Under the pieces are notes generated by a model. It made no database searches and was not told the DNA's origin. It saw only the letters and a program-made list of their open reading frames with translations. A program made the translations under genes and the position numbers. Shown one piece after another: positions 26,156-34,936 of a stretch of DNA of 64,000 nt (within the stretch, counting starts at the first letter, position 1; every line of letters begins with the position of its first letter). Origin of the DNA: Leptolinea sp. UBA4782 (lineage in GTDB: Bacteria; Chloroflexota; Anaerolineae; Anaerolineales; Anaerolineaceae); the NCBI GenBank assembly GCA_002403095.1, contig DHHC01000021.1:7670-71669 (forward strand), given 5' to 3'.

Positions 26156-26853
26156 TCTTTGTTACCTGTTATGCTCTCTGCTTGCTTGTATCTGCCCTGC
26201 CAGCCAAGTACCTGTGCATACACCGGGCAGGCATAATTCAGGTTCTGCTGGCAGATCCCGGAAACATCCTGCTGGAAGGGCATACCTGCACTCTTCAAGG
26301 ACCGTGCCAGGTGGCATAAAGGCATCCCCATGATGCAGGCAAAACAACCATTGAGCGAATCAACCGGTTTGAAACCGGCATGCTGAATAGCGTAAGCGCC
26401 GGCTTTATCCAGCGGGTCTCCGCTGGCGATGTACGCTTCCATTTCAATGTCGGAATACTTGCGCATGGCAACATCTTCGCAACACAGGTCCTGGACCGGC
26501 TGGCCTTTTCCCACAGGAATGACGGCAAGCGCGGTATAGACCTGGTGCACCCTGCCGCGCAACTGTACCAGCATGCTGCGCGCTTCAGCCTGGTCCTGCG
26601 GTTTGCCCAGCAGGGTGGGTCCGTCGGCCACGATGGTGTCTGCCGCCACAACCCATTCAGCGGGCTGGGCGAACTTGCGGGCAGAAACGGCTTTCTCGTA
26701 TGCCAGCCGGCAGACATAACGCGAGGGGTGTTCCCCTGGGAGGGGGGATTCATCCACATCCTGTGCCTGCACCCGGAATGTCCATCCCAGCCAGGAAAAC
26801 ATTTCTTTCCTGCGGGGCGAATTGGATGCAAGCAATAATGGTGCATTTAACAT
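26152..26853 (-). CDS. maf: Maf-family nucleoside triphosphate pyrophosphatase
   Basis: 233 residues. Maf motifs: N-terminal LLASNSPRRKEM, VVAADTIVADGPTLLGKP (the DTIV active-site Asp) and DKAGAYAIQ. These proteins hydrolyse non-canonical or pyrimidine NTPs. The C-terminus has an unusual extension of about 45 residues beyond the normal fold, with two Cys (GICQQNLNYAC). The stop overlaps the PBP start (ATGA), so the two are co-translated. Confidence 0.9.
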   Translation of the reverse strand: MLNAPLLLASNSPRRKEMFSWLGWTFRVQAQDVDESPLPGEHPSRYVCRLAYEKAVSARKFAQPAEWVVAADTIVADGPTLLGKPQDQAEARSMLVQLRGRVHQVYTALAVIPVGKGQPVQDLCCEDVAMRKYSDIEMEAYIASGDPLDKAGAYAIQHAGFKPVDSLNGCFACIMGMPLCHLARSLKSAGMPFQQDVSGICQQNLNYACPVYAQVLGWQGRYKQAESITGNKE

Positions 26854-26918
26854 GATGGTATGGATTCTAACACAACCGGAATTCGATTTTGGAATGGATG
26901 GGAATTGGGTGCAGCAGG

Positions 26919-27683
26919 CTATTTGGAGCCGGTAGGTGTTGGCAGGGGTACGTTTTCCAGAGGGGCAGCCACAATGATCAGGCGGTGGGTATTGGAGGTT
27001 TCGGGCCAGCAGGTTACCACGGTCAGGCGCTCATCCGTTGATGGCATCAGCCACTGGGCGTTTTCCAGGCGTTTCTCCACGGGCATATCGCGCTCTTCCA
27101 CCAGGAGCTTGTTGACCACCTCATAACGGTACAGACGCTCTTCCCCGTACACTTCTATCTCATCTCCCGGGACAAGGTAGATCAATTTTTCAAAGACCTT
27201 GCCATATACGTTGTGGTGGCCGATGAGGACGGTGTTCCCGGGTACGCCCAGCCCTGCCGATGTTGTCTGCCAGCCGGCCGCTTTTTCATCCGGCGCCGCC
27301 CATTGCTGGAACACCTTGCCATCCAGTTCCACCAGCTGCACCAGGGCAGAAATAACCGGGGTGTCGATTCCAAGCTCCTTTATTACAAAGCGCTGCGGGG
27401 TCTCGCCTACCGGTACCGGCGTGGCAGATGGAACAGGTGTTGCTTCTGGCAATCCCGGGTTACTGGTTGCCTCAGGATTGGCTGGCAGCGTAGCAGTACT
27501 CACCTCCAGGGCATAAGGCACAAAGCCGGTGGCAATGACCTTCTCTCCCCCCGAACCGCTCTGGCGCTGCATGCGGAAGCCGTTCTGAATGGCAATCACC
27601 GTGCTGGCAATCCCCCAGCCGAGCAGGAGGAAGCCCACGCCGTACAGCATATACCCTTTAAGGAACTCTTTCAGTTTACTCAT
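26919..27683 (-). CDS. sortase (cysteine transpeptidase)
   Basis: 254 residues. N-terminal membrane anchor (about 10-33), a Thr/Pro linker, then the sortase beta-barrel with catalytic His in LIGHHNVYG, Cys in LTVVTCWPE and Arg in NTHRLIIV. It joins surface proteins carrying a C-terminal sorting signal to the envelope. The two genes that follow upstream (27805 and 29798) end in an IPVTG-membrane-tail arrangement and are its likely substrates. The sortase class was not assigned. Confidence 0.88.
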   Translation of the reverse strand: MSKLKEFLKGYMLYGVGFLLLGWGIASTVIAIQNGFRMQRQSGSGGEKVIATGFVPYALEVSTATLPANPEATSNPGLPEATPVPSATPVPVGETPQRFVIKELGIDTPVISALVQLVELDGKVFQQWAAPDEKAAGWQTTSAGLGVPGNTVLIGHHNVYGKVFEKLIYLVPGDEIEVYGEERLYRYEVVNKLLVEERDMPVEKRLENAQWLMPSTDERLTVVTCWPETSNTHRLIIVAAPLENVPLPTPTGSK

Positions 27684-27742
27684 TGCGTGGATTGATTATA
27701 AAAAATGGAGTGGACAAATGCAATAGGCAATTCTGACGCGCC

Positions 27743-27774
27743 TAGACTGCTGGCTGGAAAAAGCCAGCAGTCTA
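27743..27774 (-). terminator. hairpin after the 27805 gene
   Basis: A perfect 13-bp stem (TAGACTGCTGGCT 27743-27755, AGCCAGCAGTCTA 27762-27774). No clear T-run follows on the minus strand, so it could also be a regulatory or mRNA-protecting hairpin. Confidence 0.5.
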
Positions 27775-27804
27775 TGAGTTGAACTCTCTTCTTATAGCAG
27801 AAGA

Positions 27805-28614
27805 TTAATGATTCTTGCTGATGCGGTATGTAACTGCCTGCAACACCATGGCCATACCAAAGAACAAAATACTCAAGTTCATAGTCAGGCTGCGGGCAAA
27901 TGGGATAACATTGCCTCTAATATCTACACCGGTTACTGGGATCAGGACTCCCGCCGGAGGATTGGGATCCTGGGGCGGCTGCTGTGTTGGGTCTCCTGGT
28001 GGTACATCCGTAGGATCCTGTGGCGGATTGTCAGTTGGTACCTGGGTAGGGACATCAGTTGGTACCTGGGTAGGGACATCAGTTGGTACCTGGGTAGGTA
28101 CATCGGTCGGCACCTGGGTCGGGACATCGGTTGGTACCTGGGTCGGGACATCAGTTGGTACCTGGGTCGGTACATCAGTCGGTACCTGGGTCGGGACACC
28201 AGTGGGTACCTGGGTCGGGACACCAGTGGGTACCTGGGTCGGGACACCAGTCGGTACCTGGGTCGGGACACCAGTGTTCACAACGCATGCCCCGGAGTGA
28301 TCCCCTGCATGCAGGATATTACCCGATGCATCAATGTGACCGCCTTGCCCATTACTAATAAGTGCATTTATGGATGGTGATATCGTGTTGCATTGTCCAT
28401 TGGGCATGCAGTGACACCAGATAATCTCGCATGTGTTATTGTAATCATTAGGGCAGGGATCCCAGGAATCATCATACCCGTCACCATCGGAATCTGCTGC
28501 CTTGACGGGGATATTAACCATCCCAAGTACCATGGCTGCCAGGAGCAGGCCCGCCCCGCACACATACAATATTCTGGTTAGTTTACGCAACTGGGTTAAA
28601 TGCTTTTCGTTCAT
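27805..28614 (-). CDS. repeat-rich surface protein with IPVTG-type sorting tail
   Basis: 269 residues. Signal segment (about 12-40), then a Cys/His module (WCHCMPNGQ ... HAGDHSGAC, about 65-110), about ten PTQVPT[G/D]V octapeptide repeats, a Pro/Asp-rich stretch, and a tail [14 protein letters not shown], hydrophobic helix, basic ISKNH end. Layout and tail match a sortase substrate, with IPVTG in the place of LPxTG. The Cys/His module occurs again in the gene at 29798 and resembles a short motif seen in other secreted proteins. Function unknown. Confidence 0.75.
   Translation of the reverse strand: MNEKHLTQLRKLTRILYVCGAGLLLAAMVLGMVNIPVKAADSDGDGYDDSWDPCPNDYNNTCEIIWCHCMPNGQCNTISPSINALISNGQGGHIDASGNILHAGDHSGACVVNTGVPTQVPTGVPTQVPTGVPTQVPTGVPTQVPTDVPTQVPTDVPTQVPTDVPTQVPTDVPTQVPTDVPTQVPTDVPTQVPTDNPPQDPTDVPPGDPTQQPPQDPNPPAGVLIPVTGVDIRGNVIPFARSLTMNLSILFFGMAMVLQAVTYRISKNH
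28032..28272. repeat. 24-bp tandem repeat, about ten units
   Basis: Near-identical 24-bp units with the core GGTACCTGGGT[A/C]GG. They encode the PTQVPT[G/D]V octapeptide on the minus strand. The units differ mainly at one codon (Gly near the N-terminal end, Asp further on). Confidence 0.9.
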
Positions 28615-28669
28615 AGCGTCTCTCTTTCTCTACGTTCACTTGTAAGACAAATTCAGCAGTTCTTACTAT

Positions 28670-29434
28670 CTATTCAATCCTCAGCTTATATCCCAGGCGG
28701 TCCACATTGATCAGGAGATCACTATCTGGATAAATATCGGCAAATTTCTGGCGGATCAGATAAATAAGGTATTTAATTCGGCGATAGGTTTCTTCTGAAT
28801 CAATGCCCCATACCTGCGTGGCGATAGCCTGGTAGGACACTACCGTCGGGGCTGCTTTAGCAAGAGTTGCCAGTACTGCAAATTCTTTGGGGGTCAGGTC
28901 AATAAACCTCTCTCGATATTTCACCTCCTGGTTTACCATATCAATTACCAGCTGCACCGCCGGGAATACCAGGCGGGTAACTTCACTTTGGCTGCCAGCC
29001 CGCCGCAGCACAGCTTTTACGCGCGCCACCACTTCGGAATTGTAAAACGGCTTGGTGATGTAGTCATCCACTCCCTCTTGCAGCCCTTTGACCACATCTT
29101 CCTTGCTGCCTAAAGCCGAGATAATAATCACCGGAACATCAGTCATGGTGCGCAGATGCTGCAGGGTCTCCCAGCCGTCCATCTCGGGCATCATCAGGTC
29201 GAGCAGGACGAGGTGGGGCCTATCCTCCACCACCTTCCGCAGCGCTTCCTTTCCGCTGCTGGCGCTCATGACGTTATATCCGCCAACCTTCAGGATATGC
29301 TTCAACAGGTAGGTGGTGTCCAGATCGTCTTCCACGATCAACAACCTCGGACGTTCGACTGCCATCTGGTCAAGGTCTACCCCCATCTCGGCTATTGGTT
29401 GGCTCAGGTTAAAGGCTGTTGTCACTGCTACCAT
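28670..29434 (-). CDS. OmpR/PhoB-family response regulator
   Basis: 254 residues. Receiver domain (about 29-150) with acidic DD in LLIVEDDLD, phospho-acceptor Asp in VLLDLMMPEMDG, Ser in IISALG and Lys in YITKPF. A winged-helix domain follows (about 160-254: IDLTPKEFAVLATLAK ... IKYLIYLIRQKF). No histidine kinase gene is in the window. It sits between the two sortase-substrate-like genes, so it may control surface-protein genes. A consensus promoter and a leader with a terminator-like hairpin lie upstream. Confidence 0.93.
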   Translation of the reverse strand: MVAVTTAFNLSQPIAEMGVDLDQMAVERPRLLIVEDDLDTTYLLKHILKVGGYNVMSASSGKEALRKVVEDRPHLVLLDLMMPEMDGWETLQHLRTMTDVPVIIISALGSKEDVVKGLQEGVDDYITKPFYNSEVVARVKAVLRRAGSQSEVTRLVFPAVQLVIDMVNQEVKYRERFIDLTPKEFAVLATLAKAAPTVVSYQAIATQVWGIDSEETYRRIKYLIYLIRQKFADIYPDSDLLINVDRLGYKLRIE

Positions 29435-29459
29435 TGTTTACCCCAGATTTACACAAATT

Positions 29460-29634
29460 AAAATAAAAACCGACCTTGTGTGTGGCCGGTTTCGCTGCTC
29501 TGCTCCCCAGGTGCACCGCTTATCAAAAAAAATAAGCAAGCGACCAGATTAGTACGCCTGGATCATCGCATCCATTTTCTATGCAATTTGAAAACAAGAA
29601 ATTCAATAATGGAACTGCAAGGTTTTATTACTGT
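29460..29634 (-). ncRNA. candidate small RNA or attenuated leader of the response-regulator gene
   Basis: The gap 29435-29797 has no gene. Transcription from the promoter at 29641-29669 would start near 29634 and meet a hairpin with stem AAACCGGCC / GGTCGGTTT (plus-strand 29467-29475 and 29484-29492), then TTATTTT, about 170 nt later and about 30 nt before the start codon. This could be a sRNA or an attenuator. No known RNA family is recognised. Confidence 0.45.
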
Positions 29635-29640
29635 AAAAAT

Positions 29641-29669
29641 ATTATAGCAGACTAGTAACGGTATGTCAA
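29641..29669 (-). promoter_or_regulatory. consensus sigma70-type promoter
   Basis: On the minus strand TTGACA (29669-29664), exactly 17 bp, then TATAAT (29646-29641): both hexamers are perfect. Expected start near 29634. It drives the leader of the response regulator. Confidence 0.85.
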
Positions 29670-29733
29670 CAATCAATTTTTACATTACCAGAAAATAACC
29701 GTGTTTTCATGCCAGTACAGGGAAATTAAAGGC

Positions 29734-29761
29734 GTACCAGCGGGATGGCGCCCGCTGGTAC
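29734..29761 (-). terminator. intrinsic terminator after the 29798 gene
   Basis: A perfect 11-bp stem (GTACCAGCGGG 29734-29744, CCCGCTGGTAC 29751-29761) just downstream of the minus-strand gene. A CCTTTAATTT stretch follows in the direction of transcription. Confidence 0.7.
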
Positions 29762-29797
29762 ACTCTTACAAACCTGCCTCAACAAAAGAAGGAGGGG

Positions 29798-30511
29798 TTA
29801 ATTCAATTTTTTACTGACTGCTGTCAAGACCAGAGCCAAACCCATGAAGGCAAATCCAAGGTTGAATGACAACTCTTTCATGAAGTTGATTGACCCGAAT
29901 GGATTGCCGGTCAAATCAATGCCAGTGACGGGGATCAGTACACCTGGATCACCCTGGACCACGGGTGGGGGCAGGTCCGGATCGCCTGGATCTTCAGTTG
30001 GGTCCGGGGGCACTTCCGTTGGCACCTGGGTGGGTACAGATGTTTGGGTGGGAATAGCAGTTGGACCACCCGGAGTATTTGTTGGCGTATAAGTAGGTGT
30101 TACCTTCGGGGTGTCAGTCGGTGTGCTGGTTGGAGTATTTGTAGGTGTGCTGGTAGAAGCCACCGGGGTATTGGTAGGTGTATTGGTGGGGGTGGCTGTC
30201 GGCGGAACCGGGGTGTTGGTTGGAACTGGAGTGGGCTCTTCTGTAGGATCCTCACAAGGTCCTTCATGGTCGCCCGCATGCAGCGGCGATCCTGAGGCAC
30301 TGACATGCCCCGCATTAATCAATGCTGCCATTGCCAAATTCAATGTCTGGCTGTTGCCGTTGGGTTCATAATGGCACCAGGTAACAATTTCCTGTTGTGC
30401 CGCAACAGGTGTTCCAACCATGCTTAAGATTAATCCTGCAAGCAGGAACGCTGAACCGAGCAGATACGATCCCCTCATCGCACGCCGGATGATACTACTT
30501 TTCGGTTTCAT
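29798..30511 (-). CDS. surface protein with Cys/His module and IPVTG-type tail (paralogue)
   Basis: 237 residues from ATG 30511 (site GAGGAGACGTC). Signal segment, the same Cys/His module ([11 protein letters not shown] ... HAGDHEGPC), a Thr/Pro/Asn-rich linker (NTPTNTP-type repeats), then [14 protein letters not shown], a hydrophobic helix and a basic SKKLN end. It shares both termini with the protein at 27805 but has a different linker, which suggests a common N-terminal function and a common anchoring route. Confidence 0.75.
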   Translation of the reverse strand: MKPKSSIIRRAMRGSYLLGSAFLLAGLILSMVGTPVAAQQEIVTWCHYEPNGNSQTLNLAMAALINAGHVSASGSPLHAGDHEGPCEDPTEEPTPVPTNTPVPPTATPTNTPTNTPVASTSTPTNTPTSTPTDTPKVTPTYTPTNTPGGPTAIPTQTSVPTQVPTEVPPDPTEDPGDPDLPPPVVQGDPGVLIPVTGIDLTGNPFGSINFMKELSFNLGFAFMGLALVLTAVSKKLN

Positions 30512-30558
30512 GACGTCTCCTCTCATTGATAAGAACCGATAACTACAAGAACAATACA

Positions 30559-30580
30559 GATAAATATGATAATATTTATC
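30559..30580. promoter_or_regulatory. perfect inverted repeat, possible operator
   Basis: GATAAATAT (30559-30567), GATA, ATATTTATC (30572-30580): nine paired bases and a four-base centre. It sits between the divergent surface-protein (29798) and dnaN genes. No matching regulator is identified. Confidence 0.4.
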
Positions 30581-30664
30581 CTAATATTAGAGTCATTATA
30601 GCGTTTGAAATGCGTTTGTCAATAGTCAATTCTCTGGATTCGAAAATTCTAATATTTCAGGGTG

Positions 30665-30673
30665 TGATATACT
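30665..30673 (+). promoter_or_regulatory. extended -10 promoter for dnaN
   Basis: TGA directly followed by TATACT (30668-30673), an extended -10 element. The -35 is poor. The expected start is about 60 bp before the dnaN GTG. Confidence 0.45.
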
Positions 30674-30738
30674 TTAATTTCGAAAGTATCCTTTCCATCA
30701 TCATCCGGCAGCAATTTCCGCCAGAGAGGTCGCCCACA

Positions 30739-31869
30739 GTGAAAGTTACCGTTTCGCAACAACAACTTGCTCATGGACTGAGCCTGGTCTCAAGGGCTGT
30801 TGCCCCCCGCAGCACCCTGCCTGTACTGGCAAACATCCTGGTTGCAACCGATGAAGGCCGGGTGCGCCTTTCGGCCACCAACCTCGAACTGGGGATTTCC
30901 TGCTGGATCGGCGGTCAGATCGCTGAAGAAGGCGCCATTACCGTGCCTGCCCGCACCCTGAGCGACCTGGTAAACACCCTGCCGAACGATCCCGTGCTGC
31001 TTGAATTGAATCCGAAGAACCAGGTCCTCAACGTCCGCTGCGGCACCTCCATAACCGACATAAAAGGCATTGACGCCCAGGAATATCCTCCTATCCCGGT
31101 TCCTGACCTGGCTGACGGGCTTGAACTGAACGTCAGCGACTTTAAAGAAATGATCCAGCAGGTGGTCTTTGCGGTTTCCACCGATGAAGCCCGCCCTGTG
31201 CTGCAAGGCGTGCAGATGTCAGTGAACGGCACCTTCATCACCATGGCAGCCACCGACGGCTACCGCGTTTCTGTCCGCAAGGCAGAGCTTGAGCATCCTG
31301 CTGCCAGCCCTTTTTCCATCATCATCCCAGCCCGCGCCCTCAGCGAACTTGCCCGCATTGCCTCTGACGGAGACCAGAAGATTGTCATGGTCACCCCACC
31401 CGGGCGAGGGCAGGTGCTTTTCCACCTGCGGGACGCTGAGCTGGTTTCCTCGCTGATCGAAGGCAATTTCCCGCCGTATGACAAGATCATCCCCACCAGC
31501 TTCAAGACCAAAACCATCTTATCCACCGCCGAGTTCCTGAAATCCTGCCGCCAGGCGGAGATCATCGCCCGCGACGGCAACAATATTGTCCGGTTGGATA
31601 TCCAGCCCGCAGTCGAAGGGGCACCAGGGGTGGTGGAAATCTCCGCCCAATCCGAAGAAACCGGTTTCAGTGAGATCAAGCTGGCTGCCAACGTTGAAGG
31701 ACCCGGACTGTTAATCGCCTTCAACGTCCGCTTCCTGCGGGAAGTACTGGATGTGATGAAATCGCCCAATATTGTGCTGCAGACCAACGCCAACAATACT
31801 CCAGGTCTGTTGCAGCAGACCGGCGATGACAGTTTCATCCATGTCATCATGCCGATGCATCTCGGCTGA
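30739..31869 (+). CDS. dnaN: DNA polymerase III beta subunit (sliding clamp)
   Basis: 376 residues from GTG 30739, preceded by AGAGAGG. The frame stays open further upstream but without protein-like sequence. Three clamp domains follow one another, starting MKVTVSQQQLAHGLSLVSRAVAPRSTLP-like with the family's PVLANIL and ending MPMHLG. It forms a ring on DNA that tethers the polymerase. dnaA, often its neighbour, is not in the window, and the candidate oriC lies about 24 kb away. Confidence 0.95.
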   Translation: MKVTVSQQQLAHGLSLVSRAVAPRSTLPVLANILVATDEGRVRLSATNLELGISCWIGGQIAEEGAITVPARTLSDLVNTLPNDPVLLELNPKNQVLNVRCGTSITDIKGIDAQEYPPIPVPDLADGLELNVSDFKEMIQQVVFAVSTDEARPVLQGVQMSVNGTFITMAATDGYRVSVRKAELEHPAASPFSIIIPARALSELARIASDGDQKIVMVTPPGRGQVLFHLRDAELVSSLIEGNFPPYDKIIPTSFKTKTILSTAEFLKSCRQAEIIARDGNNIVRLDIQPAVEGAPGVVEISAQSEETGFSEIKLAANVEGPGLLIAFNVRFLREVLDVMKSPNIVLQTNANNTPGLLQQTGDDSFIHVIMPMHLG

Positions 31870-31877
31870 CATGTACT

Positions 31878-34226
31878 ATGCCAGGCGAAGTCAGCTTTCT
31901 GCCCAGTTCTAACGAACGGTACCTCTCTATCGCCCTGGCTTTAGCCCAATATCCGATACTCAGTAGCCGCATCCGTGAAAGGATGCGGCAGTTCTTATTC
32001 ACCAACGGTATCATCCAGCACCAGGTGTTTGAATCCCAGGTGCGCGAGGCTGCCATCCGCTCGCAGCAGCGCGAAGGGATGGAGCAGCCTTACGAGGAAG
32101 AGCCAACGGAGATATGGGAGCTGCGCGTGCAGCGTATGCGCGACCAGCTGACCGACTTGCGTTTCAGTCACTTTTTCAAGTTTGAGACCTTTGAAAAGAT
32201 CGTCAACGAGGTGCTGGAAGAACGCGGGCTGCAGGTGGATAACCTGATGTTCTCGATGAACCCCGAACTGGCGCCCCTGGAAACGGTTTTTGAACAGGCC
32301 ATGTCGCTCGAGCGCATGGACCTGAGCCAGAGGCAACACTATGCCCACCGGCTGCAGGAATTAAAAGTCGTCCTCATCCGCGCCTTGATCAGCGACCAGC
32401 TGCGTTACATCAATATAGCCAAGGAATGGTTCACCATTCATGACCTCTCGGATATCCGCCGCAGGCGGATAGGCGCCGGACGCATCGGCGGAAAATCGGC
32501 CGGTATGCTGCTGGCCACTCGCGTTATCACCGACAGCCTGGAACTGCCGCCTGATGTGACAGTGGACACGCCCGAATCGTATTACATCGGTTCGCAGGAA
32601 CTGTACACCTACATGTCGATTAACAACCTGGCGCACTGGAATGACCAGAAATACAAGACCGAAGAGGAGATGCGCGCCGATTACCCGACCATTGTGGATG
32701 ACTTCCTGAAGGGCGAGCTTCCCCCGGATATCACCGCCCGCCTGGAAGGCGTTATGGCTTCGGTGGGCAAACGCCCGGTTATCGTGCGTTCATCCAGCCT
32801 GCTGGAAGACAACTTTGGCACCTCTTTTGCAGGAAAGTATGAAAGCATCTTCCTGCCCAACCAGGCATCTCCAGCCGAGAATATGCACGCCCTCACCCGC
32901 GCCATAGCCCAGATCTATGCATCCACCCTTAACCCCAACGCCCTGCTCTACCGCCGCAGCAAAGGATTGCTGGATTATGACGAACGCATGGCCATCCTCA
33001 TCCAGGTGGTGCAGGGTGAATCGTACGGGAAATACTACCTGCCCCAGGCAGCCGGGGTTGCGTTCAGCCACAATCTGTTCCGCTGGTCGCCCCAGCTGCG
33101 CAAAGAGGATGGGTTTGTGCGCCTGGTGTGGGGTCTCGGCACCCGGGCAGTGGACAGGGTGGGTAACGATTACCCCCGCCTGGTCGCCCTCAGCCACCCA
33201 CTGCTGCGCCCCTCCACCAAGCCGTCTATCATCCAGCATTATTCCCAGCAGTACGTGGACCTGCTGGACCTGGAAGAGAATGTATTCAAGACCCTGCCTG
33301 TCCATGAGGTGGCAAAACAGGATTACCCGGTGCTGCGCTATCTCTTCCAGACCTTCGAAGACGGCTACTTTACCACCCTGCGGTCCAACCTGCTGCCTTC
33401 AGATAACCACAACCTGGTGTTGACCTATGATGAATTCCTGCGGTCCACCCCGTTTGCTGAAAAAATGCGCCATATCCTGCAAACCCTTGAGCAGGTCTAC
33501 CACGCCCCGGTTGATTTGGAATTCACCGCCCATTTGCGGAAAGGTGAGGGATCCAGGCGCATCCTGCAGATCACAGTCCTGCAATGCCGGCCGCAAAGCC
33601 AGCTGGCTGCTACCGAACAGGTGCCCTTCCCGACCGGACTTAAGGAAGACAAGGTCATCTTCTCCACCCGTTTTGTGGTGCCTCAAGGGTATATCGAGAA
33701 GGTCGATTATGTGGTCTATGTACCGCCGGAAGGCTACTTTGCCCTGCCGACGATGAACCTGCGGATCGAACTGGCACGTGCCATCGGCAAGCTGAATGCC
33801 GCCCTGGCAGATAAGTCATTCATCTGCATTGGGCCGGGGCGCTGGGGCAGCTCAAACTCCGACCTGGGGGTGCCTATCAGCTATGGAGATATCTACCACA
33901 CCAAATCGCTTGTAGAGCTTGCAGGTCCGGGCATCGGCCCCGAACCGGAACCCTCCCTGGGCACCCACTTTTTCCAGGACCTGCTGGAATCGCAAATCTA
34001 CCCCCTGGCGATCGAACTGGATAACACCAACAGCTCATTCAACCATACGTTTCTTAATGAAAGCCCAAACCGGGTAAACGAATTCATCAAGCTGGATGCC
34101 TCCCTCAAGGATTCGTTGCGCCTGGTGCGGGTGACAGATTATGCCCCCGACCATCATATTTGCATCATAATGAATGAGGAAAAGGGACAGGCATTAGCCT
34201 ACCTCGAACCCGAATCCCCCTTCTAA
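31878..34226 (+). CDS. PEP/pyruvate-binding (PPDK N-terminal, ATP-grasp) domain protein
   Basis: 782 residues. A helical N-terminal region (about 1-190) of unknown function is followed by a PPDK/PEP synthase ATP-grasp domain (about 195-560: IGAGRIGGKSAGMLLA, VRSSSLLEDNFGTSFAGKYES, LQCRPQS at the domain end) and a C-terminal part (about 600-782: FICIGPGRWGSSNSDLGVP). The swivelling phospho-histidine domain and PEP-binding barrel of true PPDK are absent, so it cannot run the normal reaction alone. It may phosphorylate a partner. It lies 8 bp after dnaN. Confidence 0.8.
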   Translation: MPGEVSFLPSSNERYLSIALALAQYPILSSRIRERMRQFLFTNGIIQHQVFESQVREAAIRSQQREGMEQPYEEEPTEIWELRVQRMRDQLTDLRFSHFFKFETFEKIVNEVLEERGLQVDNLMFSMNPELAPLETVFEQAMSLERMDLSQRQHYAHRLQELKVVLIRALISDQLRYINIAKEWFTIHDLSDIRRRRIGAGRIGGKSAGMLLATRVITDSLELPPDVTVDTPESYYIGSQELYTYMSINNLAHWNDQKYKTEEEMRADYPTIVDDFLKGELPPDITARLEGVMASVGKRPVIVRSSSLLEDNFGTSFAGKYESIFLPNQASPAENMHALTRAIAQIYASTLNPNALLYRRSKGLLDYDERMAILIQVVQGESYGKYYLPQAAGVAFSHNLFRWSPQLRKEDGFVRLVWGLGTRAVDRVGNDYPRLVALSHPLLRPSTKPSIIQHYSQQYVDLLDLEENVFKTLPVHEVAKQDYPVLRYLFQTFEDGYFTTLRSNLLPSDNHNLVLTYDEFLRSTPFAEKMRHILQTLEQVYHAPVDLEFTAHLRKGEGSRRILQITVLQCRPQSQLAATEQVPFPTGLKEDKVIFSTRFVVPQGYIEKVDYVVYVPPEGYFALPTMNLRIELARAIGKLNAALADKSFICIGPGRWGSSNSDLGVPISYGDIYHTKSLVELAGPGIGPEPEPSLGTHFFQDLLESQIYPLAIELDNTNSSFNHTFLNESPNRVNEFIKLDASLKDSLRLVRVTDYAPDHHICIIMNEEKGQALAYLEPESPF

Positions 34227-34241
34227 CCACCCGATGAAAGT

Positions 34242-34787
34242 CTACTGTCCCGCTTTCCAGCCCAGGATAAACTGGGACTGGGTTTCTGTTTCTGGAGACG
34301 AGTATTTCCCATAAGGCATGTGTTTGCGCAATTCATTCATACAGGTGATAGCCTGGTCTGCGGGGATGCCGTGGCGTACCAGGTGGCACCCAACCACCAT
34401 GCCGGTGCGGCCAATGCCAGCCATGCAATGCACATATACCGCCAGGTTATCGATCAGCGCCTGGTCGATCCTGTCCAGGATGGCAACCATTTCGTCTTCA
34501 GTTGGCACGCCCATATCTTTAATGGGCATGCGGACATGTTCCACTTTTACATTATGGCGGCGGGCTTCCTGGCGGAGCAGGTCACGGTAATCTTCCCCTT
34601 CACCCGGCTTACTTAAGTCGATGATCACATTGATATCAAACTCCACCAGCGCTTGCATGCGCTCGCGGACCATATCATCGGTGCGGAAGACATAACCGGT
34701 ACGCGAACCCGGATATTCTCCCGCCAGCAGCTGCCCGGGACGCACCCAATAAGCATTTTCAAAAGGGGTAGCAGGGATGTTTGTCAT
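34242..34787 (-). CDS. dual-specificity-type protein phosphatase
   Basis: 181 residues from ATG 34787. A further-upstream start lacks a better site. The PTP signature HCMAGIGRTGM (Cys-x5-Arg) is present, with the general-acid region in MPIKDMGVPTEDE. The fold is cyclin-dependent-kinase-inhibitor phosphatase/DSP-like. It ends 16 bp from the convergent ATP-grasp gene. Substrate unknown. Confidence 0.85.
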   Translation of the reverse strand: MTNIPATPFENAYWVRPGQLLAGEYPGSRTGYVFRTDDMVRERMQALVEFDINVIIDLSKPGEGEDYRDLLRQEARRHNVKVEHVRMPIKDMGVPTEDEMVAILDRIDQALIDNLAVYVHCMAGIGRTGMVVGCHLVRHGIPADQAITCMNELRKHMPYGKYSSPETETQSQFILGWKAGQ

Positions 34788-34936
34788 GGTAATCTCACGG
34801 CGATTATAGCCCAAACCGGGAAGTTTTTCCCAGGGCAGCAGGTAGAAGCAGCGGCTATTCGCGTAGCCTTAACGGTTCATTGCTGTGCAAAAGGGATTGG
34901 ATAACTGATTTGAAGTCCATAGTGAGACTTTGCCTT

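Noticed and set aside
28032..28272. Possible CRISPR array
   Set aside because: The repeats are contiguous 24-bp units with no spacers and encode octapeptides in frame.
30526..30738. 71-codon N-terminal extension of dnaN
   Set aside because: Not protein-like, AT-rich, and the GTG at 30739 has an SD and gives the canonical 376-residue clamp.
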